Counted from the stretch's first letter, positions 8,122-16,744 are shown. The stretch: DNA of 64,000 bases from Symbiodinium natans (GCA_905221605.1 CAJNDS010000689.1:1-64000); one strand, 5' to 3'. Notes: generated by a model from the letters alone, not told the origin. A program made the numbers and translations.

Positions 8122-9931
8122 TCAGTGCTGCGTACAGCACCCGCTTTGATTGCCCTTTTTGGGGCCATCCTTGGCGAAGACAGTGTCGATGACATCCCAC
8201 GCCGGGGGGGCACCCTTACCATCCTTGCCGCTTTTCGCGCCGCTGGCGGGTGCGGACGTTGACAGTGTAACGCCTTCCAGGAGCCCTAAAACCCAATAAC
8301 CCTAAACCCTAAAACCTATAAAACCTAAAAACCCTAAACCCTAAACCCTAAACCCTAAACCCAGGCCTTCCAGAAGCCCGAGCTCGGCCATGGGCTTGTC
8401 ATTGGGCTCCTTCTCCAGTAGGTGGCCCTTCACAATCCTTGGTAGGGTTTAGGGTTTAGGGTTTAGGGTTTAGGGTTTAGGGTTTAGGGTTTAGGGTTCA
8501 GGGTTTAGGGTTAAGGGTTTAGGGTCTTGGTAGCCCAGTAACCATATTGTCAGAAGGGCGCGCCCTTCTTTTTGGGTTGGCTACCTTCTCAAGGAATTCT
8601 TGAACCGAAAAAAGGGGAAAATTGTGCCACTAGGCTACCAAGAATCAGGCGGGCTTCTAGACCCAGCTCTTTTGTAAGCTGCCCCACACTGATGGAAGGC
8701 TCAGCCAGCAGCTTGGCTTTAGGCTCCCAGGAGTAACCGAGGAATAAAAAGGGTGCCCTTTTCTGGGCTTTAAGGGGATTAAGGTTTAGGGTTTAGGGTT
8801 TAGGGTTTAGGGATATTCCAAGGGAACCCCAATCCTAAAAAAGGGAAATAGGGGCCCACTCCCGGGGTCCTAGTGGCCTTCGGCTCCCCGGCCAGGCTAA
8901 TGGCCTCCACCACGATCTTGCCGTCGTCTGCACCCCGGGCCTGCAGCTGGATCAGAGGCCTCTCCTTACTTCGCCAAGAACCAAAAGGGGGAAAAAGGGC
9001 CTTTAATACTCCTACTATGTAAGGAAGCCCTTTAAAAAGTGTAAAGTTCAACTGTTTGGCCAACGAAGTCTCCTTCGGAGGGGGGGGCTGGTGGGGGGTC
9101 GCTATCGACGCTGGCGCAAGATGTGTTGGTCCTGTGCATGATGGGGGCATAGAGGAAGCCAGGGATGGCGGGAGCATCCTTCTGATTGCCCAGGAGCTGT
9201 GGCGGCGTCTCGCTCGCCATGACCCCGGCTGTGAGCACACGCTTGAAGGGCACGTCGTCCCCTGAGCCTGCATAGACGCCATAATGGACTGCTTTGGGGT
9301 TGTGGGCAGGCCGCTTGCTGTCATCATAATTCTGGAACATCACGATCCGGCCACGCTTGGCCTGTATGACGGGCGTCGAGAGCTCCGCCTCAGGAAAGGC
9401 AATGCCACCAACATCGTTGAAGTAGACCACGAAGGACAACGTTGGGATGACTGTACTGAAGCCTTTGTGCTTCTGCACGCTGCACCGGGAGAGGTCCACA
9501 CCATGCATTTGCTGCTTCGCCTGCGCTAGTTCCCAGCCATCGATGTGGGGCCCCTGGTCACGTCCGATCACATCCATCACCCAAATTCGCCCATACTCTG
9601 CCACATCTTGAATGTGGCAAACGGAACGCAGCTTTTGTGGCAGCTCTTCAAGCGCACCATCGACGGCCAATTCCGCCATGCGCACGCATCTTCCGTTCAT
9701 GGAGTGCCAGGGCAAGACATCAAGCTCTGCATCCACCTGCTGCAGCAACTTCTCTGAGAGCAATCCATCAAAAATCCAAATTGGAGGATCTTTGCAGACT
9801 CGTCCGGACCCATCGTTCAGTGTGGCAGGGTCCTGAAGTGAAGGCATACATTGAGACGGCGCAGCAGGATCAGCGGGATCGGGCATCGTGTTGAACACGC
9901 TGGTTTGCAGCAGGTGCGTCGCATCGACCAT
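8122..9931 (-). CDS. 2OG-Fe(II) dioxygenase with C-terminal ubiquitin-like segment
   Basis: Five exons. Exon 1 (9931-9065, residues 1-289) is a prolyl-4-hydroxylase/2-oxoglutarate-Fe(II) dioxygenase-like domain: H129-x-D131 in GPHIDGWE, the strand FVVYFNDVGG, distal His in KAVHYGV (about 216) and 2OG-binding Arg/Lys in FKRVLTAGV (about 231). It would hydroxylate an unknown substrate using O2 and 2OG. Exons 2-5 (8964 to about 8875; about 8731-8645; about 8436-8367; 8273-8122) join into VEAISLAGEPKA, LLAEPSISVGQLTKEL, RIVKGHLLEKEPNDKPM, ELGLLEG and VTLS, a ubiquitin-like fold in the style common in dinoflagellates, then a Lys/Gly-rich tail ending GCCTQH-stop. Intron 1 is GT-AG (8965-9064, in frame). 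Introns 2-4 carry telomere-type repeats or element A. The start is the first Met of a long frame; a 5' exon is possible. No signal peptide seen. Confidence 0.85.
8274..8366 (-). other. Dioxygenase gene intron 4: telomere-type array flanked by a 9-bp direct repeat
   Basis: Plus-strand GCCTTCCAG occurs at 8272-8280 and again at 8365-8373, bracketing degenerate to perfect CCCTAAA units. In gene sense the exon reads ...CTGGAAG|GCCTGGGTTTAGGG and the intron ends CTCCTGGAAG|GCGTTACA. This gives a GC-AG intron, a donor type known from dinoflagellates, and restores ELGLLEG-VTLS in frame. One copy of the repeat supplies each splice site. Confidence 0.8.
8446..8525. repeat. TTTAGGG array inside dioxygenase gene intron 3
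   Basis: About eleven TTTAGGG units with a few variants. Flanked by the direct repeat CTTGGTAG at 8438-8445 and 8526-8533. The second CTTGGTAG is the terminal repeat of element A, so the array looks inserted at the end of that element. Confidence 0.85.
8526..8642. mobile_element. TIR element family A in dioxygenase gene intron 3
   Basis: Left CTTGGTAGCCCAGTAACC, right TGCCACTAGGCTACCAAG: inverted repeats of about 16-18 bp, 117 bp in total. It lies between exons encoding LTKELGLEARLI and RIVKGHLLEKEP. The exact splice positions are blurred by the repeated CTTGGTAG words. Confidence 0.85.
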
Positions 9932-9988
9932 GCTGCCAACTCAGCCTGATACAACTTGAGAAAAAGTAGGCTTGAGCCGGTCTCTGCA

Positions 9989-10080
9989 CCATTGTTGGGG
10001 CACTATTTCAAAATGATCCTTTTTATTCCTTACTGGGTTTAAGTATTCAACAAAAATGTAAAATGATTTTCGACAATGAC
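9989..10080. mobile_element. TIR element family K upstream of the dioxygenase gene
   Basis: Contains ACCATTGTTGGGGCACTATT and TTTTATTCCTTACTGGGTTT, matching copies at 7328 and 13689; the right arm TTTTCGACAATGAC is diverged. It sits about 60 bp before the dioxygenase start codon and could be a 5'-UTR intron. Confidence 0.6.
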
Positions 10081-10245
10081 GGAGGTCTTTGTGCTGGCCA
10101 ATGCAACCACTGGGCATGTGATCTATGCATGACCCTTGCCCACAAGGGCGGCACGAAAGTGGGCCGCAACACTTATGCTGATCACATGCCACATGCCCGC
10201 TGCACCATCTCTGATCTGCGCGAGAGAGAGAGAGAGAAAACAGAT
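10063..10245 (+). CDS. Possible exon, strand uncertain
   Basis: A plus frame with CNHWACDLCMTLAHKGGTKV is open until it runs into AG and TA microsatellites at 10218-10330. A minus frame (to 9941) is open too. No family motif. Confidence 0.2.
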
Positions 10246-10330
10246 AAATATATGTATATGTATATATGTATAAATAGAAAACTATATATATATATATTTT
10301 TTTTTCTATCTATATATATATATATATGCA
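10218..10330. repeat. GA then TA microsatellites
   Basis: A short (GA)n run, then TATATA/TGTATA repeats and a T run. Open frames through this tract are artefacts. Confidence 0.9.
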
Positions 10331-10456
10331 GTGTAGTGCAACAGAACATAGTGGTGCAAATGACAGTATCAAATATCGTAAGTCCACATATTCACTGGCG
10401 ACTTTAGTTGGAACCAGCTAACGAAGTATCAAACGACACAGGACAGCCTTACAGAT

Positions 10457-10756
10457 GTGGGGCTGTCGCTTTATTTTTTTTTTTGCCAGCCGCTCCACAG
10501 CAGACCTTGTAAATCTTACACCCTCAGCCCGAACAGTATACCCGAAGGCAGCAACTCCACAAACCGGACCCGCGGCGCCTTGGCGCCAGTGCCATACAGG
10601 GTGGCCGGCAAGGCTTTCTGGGATGGCCTGGCGAACGAACCACAAATCACGGTCTTTGCAGGGTTCGGACAGCATGTAGGGTTTGAGGCTGAGGGGCGCA
10701 TGAAAGACCAGGAGCCTCAATTTCAGTGCCTCCATCCGCCATCCCACAATCGTTAA
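10457..10756 (+). CDS. Possible exon, strand unresolved
   Basis: A plus frame (99 codons, containing VAGKAFWDGLANEPQITVFA) and a minus frame (10798-10418, containing RDLWFVRQAIPESLAGHP) are both open and both look protein-like. No recognisable domain on either. Listed because a real exon probably lies here; I cannot choose the strand. A poly-C run follows at 10776-10791. Confidence 0.2.
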   Translation: MGLSLYFFFCQPLHSRPCKSYTLSPNSIPEGSNSTNRTRGALAPVPYRVAGKAFWDGLANEPQITVFAGFGQHVGFEAEGRMKDQEPQFQCLHPPSHNR

Positions 10757-11228
10757 TATACAACCCAAAAACGCCCCCCCCCCCCCCCCCCATAACATAG
10801 AACCCTCAACCCCTAAACCCTACATTGCTTTGGAGTGGCCAGGGGAGAGAGTTGGCAGTTGAGGGTCATGTTGGCTTCATGCTCGTGTCCCGTTTGCGGC
10901 GAGGCTATGGCAGGTCGATACCTATTTTTTAGACATTAAAGACCCATATAACCCCGCATGGACACCCGTAAGCCCAAAATTTTACGCTCCCCCACAACGC
11001 CCCTATAAGCCCGTAAACCCAAAACCCGAACCCCAACAAAGTCCCTACACGCTAAACCCGAACCCCGAACCCCGAAACATGCTAAACCCGAAATGAAGCC
11101 CAGGGTTGCGGGTTGAGGGGCCCTCAACCCTAAACGCGAAACCCCCTAAACCCCCTAAACCCCTAAACCCGAAACCCCCTGAACCCCAACCCCTAAACCC
11201 GAAACCCCCTGAACCCCAACCCCTAAAC

Positions 11229-11409
11229 CCTAAACCCCTAAACCCCTAAACCCCTAAACCCCTAAACCCCTAAACCCCTAAACCCCTAAACCCCTAAACC
11301 CCTAAACCCCTAAACCCCTAAACCCCTAACCCCCTACCCCTAAACCCCTAAACCCCTAAACCCCTAAACCCCTAAACCCCTAAACCCCTAAACCCCTAAA
11401 CCCCTAACC
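11229..11409. repeat. Eight-base telomere-variant array (CCCCTAAA)n
   Basis: About 22 units of the 8-mer CCCCTAAA (TTTAGGGG on the other strand) rather than the 7-mer used elsewhere, with one or two defects near 11328-11340. Preceded by mixed CCCTAAA/CCCCTAAA/CCCGAAA degenerate units from 11130. Confidence 0.95.
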
Positions 11410-11524
11410 CCTAAACCCCAACAAAAACCCCGAAACAAAACCCCCTGGCAACCCGGAGAAGCCTGGGACCCCGAAGGCCGCTGAGCCGCCTCCGGGGCTT
11501 CGTTTGCTTCGGCCTTCTGGGCTT

Positions 11525-11630
11525 TACAGGGTTTAGGGTTTAGGGTTTAAGGTTTAGGGTTTAAGGTTTAGGGTTTAGGGTTTAAGGTTTAGGGTTTAGG
11601 GTTTAGGGTTTAAGGTTTAGGGTTAAGGGC
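11525..11630. repeat. TTTAGGG array with TTTAAGG variants
   Basis: Mixed TTTAGGG and TTTAAGG units. The 75-bp island before it (11448-11526) has a minus frame rich in Ala/Glu (AQKAEANEAPEAAQR), possibly a micro-exon between the 8-mer and 7-mer arrays. Confidence 0.8.
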
Positions 11631-11639
11631 CGGTGGCCT

Positions 11640-12110
11640 CTTTATCTGCTACCCTTATGCCTTAATATGGCCCCTAGATCCCCTAATAAGAACCCGGATA
11701 TATGCCCTACAAGACAGAAACAAAAACCCTACTTCAAAGAGACCACCAACCCATAGAAGCTTGACATGTATATAGGTATGTATGTTCATATGTGTATACA
11801 TATATGTATGAACATGTATATATGCCCATATGTATATGCTTCACGCTTGTTTTTAACGGTTTTTGTAGGTTTTGCTTTGGGGTTTTGAAGGTCTCTAGCT
11901 AGGGCCTTTAGGACTTTTAGGGTTTTTCAGGTACTTAGTCACTTTTATAAACGGCTTTTTGAGGCAACATTCCTTGCCTGAGGCAGGGATATTGCATCAC
12001 ATGCTTCCGACATGGCGCCCCATAATATCTCCCAAAGCCTTATACCCTAAACCCTAAACCCCAAATCCGAAGCCCCAACCCTAAACCCCAAATCCGAAAC
12101 CCCAACCCTC
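11640..12110. other. No gene recognised
   Basis: AT microsatellite (TGTATA/CATATG words, 11765-11840), GTTTT-rich sequence and a short CCCTAAA/CCCGAAA tract. No motif-bearing frame. Confidence 0.4.
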
Positions 12111-12388
12111 CGAGCCCTCGCCACACCATCAAGCCCTGATGCCTACAAGGCTACAAGCTCCTGGATTGTGCGGAGCATGCGCTCGATTCAGGATTTGGGT
12201 TGTTCAGATTATGTTCTATCATACTTTGTGATGTTCTATGATACTCTCTGATATTCTGTCAAAAGAGTCTTTTTTTGGGTTCATTCCGGGTTTAGGCACT
12301 TAGTTAGGGCTGGTGGGGCTCCAGGTGTTCATCTAAACCGAAACCCCATATGCGCTTGACCCCGAAGCCCGACGCCCCAGTCTCGGCC

Positions 12389-13879
12389 TCATGAAGTGGG
12401 GGGTGCGTGGAGCGAACGATCATCTCCGGCAGCAGTTGCCGAAGCCCTGGGCGGGCTCTGTTGACAAGTCTTGTGTTGGCTCAGCAACACGATTCGATGA
12501 GTCGTTTTCAGGAGCATGGGGTCTTGCCCAAAACAAGGGACCTCCTCATCGACCACCCACCCAACGCAAGTCGGCGAGTCTATGCTTCGACTTGGCGAGT
12601 CGGCTTTGGAATAGCATGAGCTTGGCATATTCGACTCGACGAGGCTTACAACAAAATCAGCAAGGGATGTGTCCCATTTAGGAAATGTGACGACGTAGGA
12701 ACTACCTCGAGCGAAGAAGTTCCAAGTGCTAGCGGCTTGCGCCGGGGGACCCTTGCTACAGGTTTAGGGTTTAGGGTTTAGCATTATGACTCCATCTTGT
12801 GCGGCTCTGGCGCCGGGCACCTGAACACTACCCATGGACTGCAATACCCCTTAGTTAAGGAATATTCCTGAAAATACAGTAAGGTTCCCTTTTTGGGTTT
12901 AAGGAATGTTCCTTAAGTAGGGATATTGGGTTCCCTTTTTTGGTTTCAGGGAATGATCCCTAATTTAGGAGTATTGGCATCTGGCCCCAGCATCCTCGAT
13001 TGGGCTCCCCGGCTTGCGTCTGCGACTTGCTGTCGCCCCGGGCCCGGCCTCAGAGCCACGGCAGGAAGACGAGGGCTCAGGGTTCAGGGTCTAGGGGTTT
13101 TAGGGTTTTTAGGGTTTAGGGTTCAGGGTTTAGGGTTTAGTATTTAGGGTTCAGGGTTCAGGGTTTAGGGGTTTCAGGCTTGGGAGTGTAGGGTTCAAGG
13201 TTTAGGGGTAGGGTTGAGGGCTTCGGGTTTCGGGCTTCAGGCTGCTAGCTTCCCCAGTGACCAGACGACCCTTCTTGGCTTATGGGTTTTATTATGGGTT
13301 TTAGAAGAGTGTTTGGGCTCCCAAAAACCTGGACCTTTAACCTAAACACAAGAAAACAGCCTTAAACCCCAGAAGCACAAACGGGCCGGGCCCTACACCC
13401 TATTTAGTCAGGAGCAAGAGTAGTACTCGTGGAAGGGGTGGCCCTAGGATTTCTTCGGGTTATTGAGGGCTTCTTTCTCGGCTTTGATCTCAGGGTTGGG
13501 TGAACTCCTCTCCAACCGCCCTTCATTCTCCTTAGGGGGGCCATGCTTTGTTTTCTAATATGGGTCACTCCTTCTAAGCAGAAATCCTGGAGGCTAGAAA
13601 AGAGAAAGCCCCCACAAAGGCTGCCCGGGCGCCTTCCTTCTCCTTCATTCCGGTGCGTGAAGGCACAAGCTCAGGATGTCCTTGATAGTTCATGGTTGGG
13701 ATAATATGAAACAATTTGAACTTTTTTCCTTATTGGGTACTTAAACATGCAAAATTGTACCCAACTATGACTAAGCTTGGAGCAAGAGCAGAGAGCCCAA
13801 CATGCCTTTCATTAAGGAGTACACCTTCAATCATCATAGGAACTCCTCAAAGGAATTAAAGCACACTACTTATGATTGA
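12389..13879 (+). CDS. Possible multi-exon plus-strand gene, unknown
   Basis: A chain of open plus-strand islands: 12407-12619 (70 codons, contains LLIDHPPNASRRVY), about 12700-12841 (SGLRRGTLAT then HYDSILCGSGAGHLNTTHG), 12977-13080 (GLRLRLAVAPGPASEP), 13578-13688 (EILEARKEKAPTKAA) and 13774-13879 (EPNMPFIKEYTFNHH, TGA). Gaps coincide with a family C element (12842-12976), telomere-type tracts and a family K element (13689-13773). No domain is recognised, and each island alone could be chance; the coincidence of islands with TIR-element boundaries is the main argument. It would be convergent with the DUF4116 exons at 14 kb. Confidence 0.3.
12761..12781 (+). repeat. 21-bp TTTAGGG x3 tract inside an open frame
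   Basis: GGTTTAGGGTTTAGGGTTTA plus G lies between two frames that are in the same phase (RRGTLAT and HYDSILC). It is exactly three 7-bp units, keeps the phase but introduces a TAG. Confidence 0.6.
12842..12976. mobile_element. TIR element family C
   Basis: Left CAATACCCCTTAGTTAAGGA, right TCCCTAATTTAGGAGTATTG: inverted repeats of about 20 bp, with internal AAGGTTCCCTTTTTGGGTTT repeats. Sister of the copy at 18365. Confidence 0.75.
13689..13773. mobile_element. TIR element family K
   Basis: TTCATGGTTGGGATAATATG at the left and TTGTACCCAACTATGACTAA at the right; interior TTTTTTCCTTATTGGGTACT. About 85 bp. Confidence 0.75.
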
Positions 13880-14074
13880 GGTGTCCAGGGCTGTCTGGGA
13901 GCATGTTCGCGGCTCAGGAACCTATTTCATCAGGAAACTGCACTACTTCTCCCTTTCTCTATGTGATTGCAGCCTCATCTACATGCCTGAACGGCAACCC
14001 AGCATAGGGACATACTGCAAGGCAAACATTTGGAGATGCTTTTCTCTGCTTAGCAGGGCCTGCGGCCAAGGAGC

Positions 14075-14162
14075 CTTGTCGTATCTCAAAGAAGCGGAAG
14101 CAAATTGAAGTGCAGCCGGATTCTGCTTGACAGCTGCCAAGACGATGTCTTTATCATCTTGC
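14075..14162 (-). CDS. DUF4116 repeat exon
   Basis: Minus-strand exon encoding QDDKDIVLAAVKQNPAALQF followed by ASASLRYDK. This is one unit of the DUF4116 repeat (D-K-E-I-V-L-A-A-V-x-Q-N-x-x-A-L-x-x-A-S), a family of unknown function abundant in protists and especially dinoflagellates. Acceptor TCCTGCAG|GCAAGATG and donor GACAAG|GCTCCTTGG (a GC donor) give an 88-bp micro-exon with one full repeat. The upstream intron (14163 to about 14245) is made of CCCTAAA units and the variant CCGTAAA. Candidate earlier exons of the same gene lie at about 14250-14331, 14408-14452 and 14655-14754. Confidence 0.65.
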
Positions 14163-14249
14163 CTGCAGGACACGTACCCTAAACCCTAAACCCTAAACCG
14201 TAAACCGTAAACCCTAAACCCTCAACCCTAAATCCTAAACCCTACACAG

Positions 14250-14754
14250 CCCCAAACCCTTCATTGAGAAGCCTCCCTTGGGGTCTAAGTCATGGAGAAC
14301 AGTAGGCAGCCCACAATGACATGGGCGCTGACCTAAAGTTTGGGCCCTTTTCGTATTCAAACAATACCCAACAAAGTTGCAGAAAAGGGCCGATAACTTA
14401 GATGAACTTCCAACTGCCTTTGCGTGGGACTTGGAGGTGCCGCTGGTTCTAGCGCTGGGGGTTTTAGGGCTTAGGCCTCTAGGGTCCGAGGATCGCAGCT
14501 TAAACGAGAGCCTAGCGAACTACATCCATGAACCCTAAATTCCCATATGGGGGTTTACGATAATAAGTGGCCCCTAATACCCCCAAATAGTAGGACATTT
14601 TTTTAACAACGACCCCAATAAGGTACCCGTAGTATCGTAAACCCCCCGTATCCGACCAGCGACAAGGCGGGAGCTGCCGACAGCAACATGCCGTCTCGCG
14701 CCACTGCCAAGGCTGCGAGCTCACGTCGCGCCTGCGCGATTTCGCAAGATTTCT
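14250..14754 (-). CDS. Possible 5' exons of the DUF4116 gene
   Basis: Islands in gene order: 14754-14655 (AQARRELAALAVARDGMLLS, which itself resembles a worn DUF4116 unit), 14452-14408 (APPSPTQRQLEVHLS) and 14331 to about 14250 (PTVLHDLDPKGGFSMKG). They are separated by a family G element (14549-14647) and a small inverted-repeat element (14332-14405). Only the first island has family resemblance; the others rest on position. Confidence 0.35.
14332..14405. mobile_element. Short TIR element (family I)
   Basis: CTAAAGTTTGGGCCCTTTTC at the left pairs with GAAAAGGGCCGATAACTTAG at the right. 74 bp. Confidence 0.65.
14549..14647. mobile_element. TIR element family G
   Basis: GGGGGTTTACGATAATA at the left and TAGTATCGTAAACCCCC at the right form near-perfect 17-bp inverted repeats. 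The interior has CCCCAAATAGTAGGA and CCAATAAGGTACCC, shared with copies at 39795-39880 (opposite orientation) and in part at 23926-24002. Confidence 0.85.
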
Positions 14755-15315
14755 GAAAGCTAAGAGGCCCCTTTTTGGGCTGAGGGTTTTGGGTTTTTAT
14801 ATACAATAAGGGTCATCGTATTTGGGGTATATGTGTAAGGGACCGAAATTGCGGGAATTAAAGGCTTGTTGGAGGGTTTCGGGGTCGGCTTCAGAAACAC
14901 GCCAGGTGAAACAGGAGCTACTCATGGTTGATGTGCGTGATGGTTCAACGCTTCGCCAGATCCCAACATTAATGTATGCCCTTAAACAGGGCGCAGGTCG
15001 CCAGCCAGTATGCGGAAAGGCTTGTGTATCGGATCGACACTCATCTCATTGTTGTGAATGCATGAATTGCCGAGCTAGCTTGCGTACCAACGTTCTTGAG
15101 ATATGCTTTTGCCAAAACGTTGATGTCTGTTTGCGCAGTGTTTGCGTGCGGGTGTGTGCGTGCGTCCATGCGCGCAGGTGGGTGGGTGTGTGCACGTAAG
15201 GCTGAACGAGTGGAGACAGCGGTTCATGCAGAAAAAAGTGCCTGGGTCCCGTCTGAAAATGAGAAGAAGTACGCAGACTTTTGGCGGCTACATGCATCAA
15301 CGCCGAGTCGGTGGC

Positions 15316-16452
15316 TCATGCTCCTCGAGGCACACCGCATGCACTAAGCAGAGCTCCTTGAGAAAGGAGGCGCCGTATGTCAGATCGAACAAGAAGCAGC
15401 CTTTCCTGCGCGCTTTTCAACTTGTGGTCCTCTTGCAGCAAGAGCAGCTGCGAGTCTAGCTCAGAGTGTTGTGATCCGGCCAACCGGCGAAGGCGGATAA
15501 TCTCGCTTGCTCTTTCCAGTCCCGCGCTCGTCAAGCGCTGGTAGCGTGCTTGGTTCCCAACCATCTTTCGGAGGTCGTTTCGAACCTCGAAGAAGTTATT
15601 GGAACTTAACTGCAGCGCCAATCGTGCCGCTTCGCGCTTCACGCGCAAACCTGCAAATACCAGTTCTGCAAGCACGCCTTTGCAGACTTCAGTCCTCGAG
15701 ATGGTCAGCACAGAACCACGGGGACTGACGCGAACGGAGCAGCCCACACCATGCTTTGCAAGGAATGCTTGGACAGCATGTAGGACAGGAGGAAACTTCT
15801 GGTACATGCTAAGTTGCAGATAAGCGGGTGGAGTCAATGTGATGGAACCCTCAGCATCAAAGAATCCAGCCAGGTAGCGCCAAGAAGGGCAAATTGCTGT
15901 GGGAGGTGCCTCTTGCTTGAGGTCTTTCAATGTGGCCGCTGCTTCAGCGCGCTCTTGCGGACGGGTCGGAAAGCAGCTGGCAATTTCCAGTTGTGGCTGT
16001 TTGCAAGAACAGGCGCTTCGTAGTAGAGCAGCGGCTTTCAAAGCATTCTCGGCACAGACTTCCCATCGCAAAACAGGGTTTCTTGCGCCGTTGGTACCAC
16101 TACTTCTGCAAATTGACCCGCCAAGTACGTTTCTGAAGAGCAACAGAGATGCACTGCCGGATTCGGCCTGGCTGATCGCAAGCTTTATCCAAACATGTCT
16201 GCTCCCCAACTTTTGGCTTGCACTCACGCAGCCATCTCCGTCGAAGAAGCCACCCATATACTCAAGCGTGCTTCGTGGGACGTGTTTGCATGGCTTGGCT
16301 TGTGACGCTAGCATGGGCAAGCAATATCTCTTCCCAAAGCTCTCGAAGTGGTCCACAGGAGGCAGGTGCAGGCGATTCTGAAGTTGCCGAAGACGATGGA
16401 ATCGCCGCTGCAGCTGCTGCAGGGTCAGCTGTCTTCCAAAATCTAATGACAT
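15316..16452 (-). CDS. Double-motif LAGLIDADG protein (homing-endonuclease-like)
   Basis: Uninterrupted 378-codon frame. Two LAGLIDADG motifs, YMGGFFDGDG (residues 65-74) and YLAGFFDAEG (193-202), about 128 residues apart, as in monomeric homing endonucleases. The acidic residues that bind metal are present (D73, E201), so cleavage activity is possible. Each motif opens a repeat ending in an Arg/Lys-rich region. Residues from about 300 are Leu/Arg-rich and probably helical or coiled-coil (SELDSQLLLLQEDHKLKSAQ), an addition seen in dinoflagellate nuclear family members rather than in classical intron-encoded enzymes. The frame is open upstream of the chosen Met, and a second frame (16579-16262) overlaps the N-terminus; the first 60 residues are least certain. 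It is a free-standing nuclear-type gene, not inside a group I intron or intein that I can see. Confidence 0.85.
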   Translation of the reverse strand: MSLDFGRQLTLQQLQRRFHRLRQLQNRLHLPPVDHFESFGKRYCLPMLASQAKPCKHVPRSTLEYMGGFFDGDGCVSASQKLGSRHVWIKLAISQAESGSASLLLFRNVLGGSICRSSGTNGARNPVLRWEVCAENALKAAALLRSACSCKQPQLEIASCFPTRPQERAEAAATLKDLKQEAPPTAICPSWRYLAGFFDAEGSITLTPPAYLQLSMYQKFPPVLHAVQAFLAKHGVGCSVRVSPRGSVLTISRTEVCKGVLAELVFAGLRVKREAARLALQLSSNNFFEVRNDLRKMVGNQARYQRLTSAGLERASEIIRLRRLAGSQHSELDSQLLLLQEDHKLKSAQERLLLVRSDIRRLLSQGALLSACGVPRGA

Positions 16453-16481
16453 TGTCGTCGGTAGTGTGGAGGAACAAAGCC

Positions 16482-16680
16482 TTATCTTCCACTACAGTGA
16501 CACTGGTGGCTTCGTGTTGTCTGAACCTCACGGCTGGTAATTTGTGAGGTACCCTGAAGCAGAGAGACCCCAAGGGCATTCACAATGCCTGAGAGCTTGA
16601 CATGCAAAAGTGCCCGAACCTTGAGATCCGCAGGCAAGAAGGGGAAGATGTCTGGGGTCCTTGGCATCTGGAGCTTGCCG
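16482..16680 (-). CDS. Possible exon upstream of the LAGLIDADG gene
   Basis: Minus frame with LPADLKVRALLHVKLSGIVN, then a shift into a frame with SVTVVEDKALFLHTTDDNVI. Either two exons, the true N-terminus of the LAGLIDADG gene, or chance. No family assigned. Confidence 0.25.
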
Positions 16681-16744
16681 GGTTTAGAGGGTTTCTGCTG
16701 TAGGGCTAGGGTTTCGGGTTTAGGGTGATGTGCATGGAGAGTGT

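Noticed and set aside
9960-9975. Relict spliced-leader end (GGCTCAAG) upstream of the dioxygenase start
   Set aside because: Only eight bases match the 3' end of the dinoflagellate spliced leader, which can occur by chance; no longer match was found in the window.
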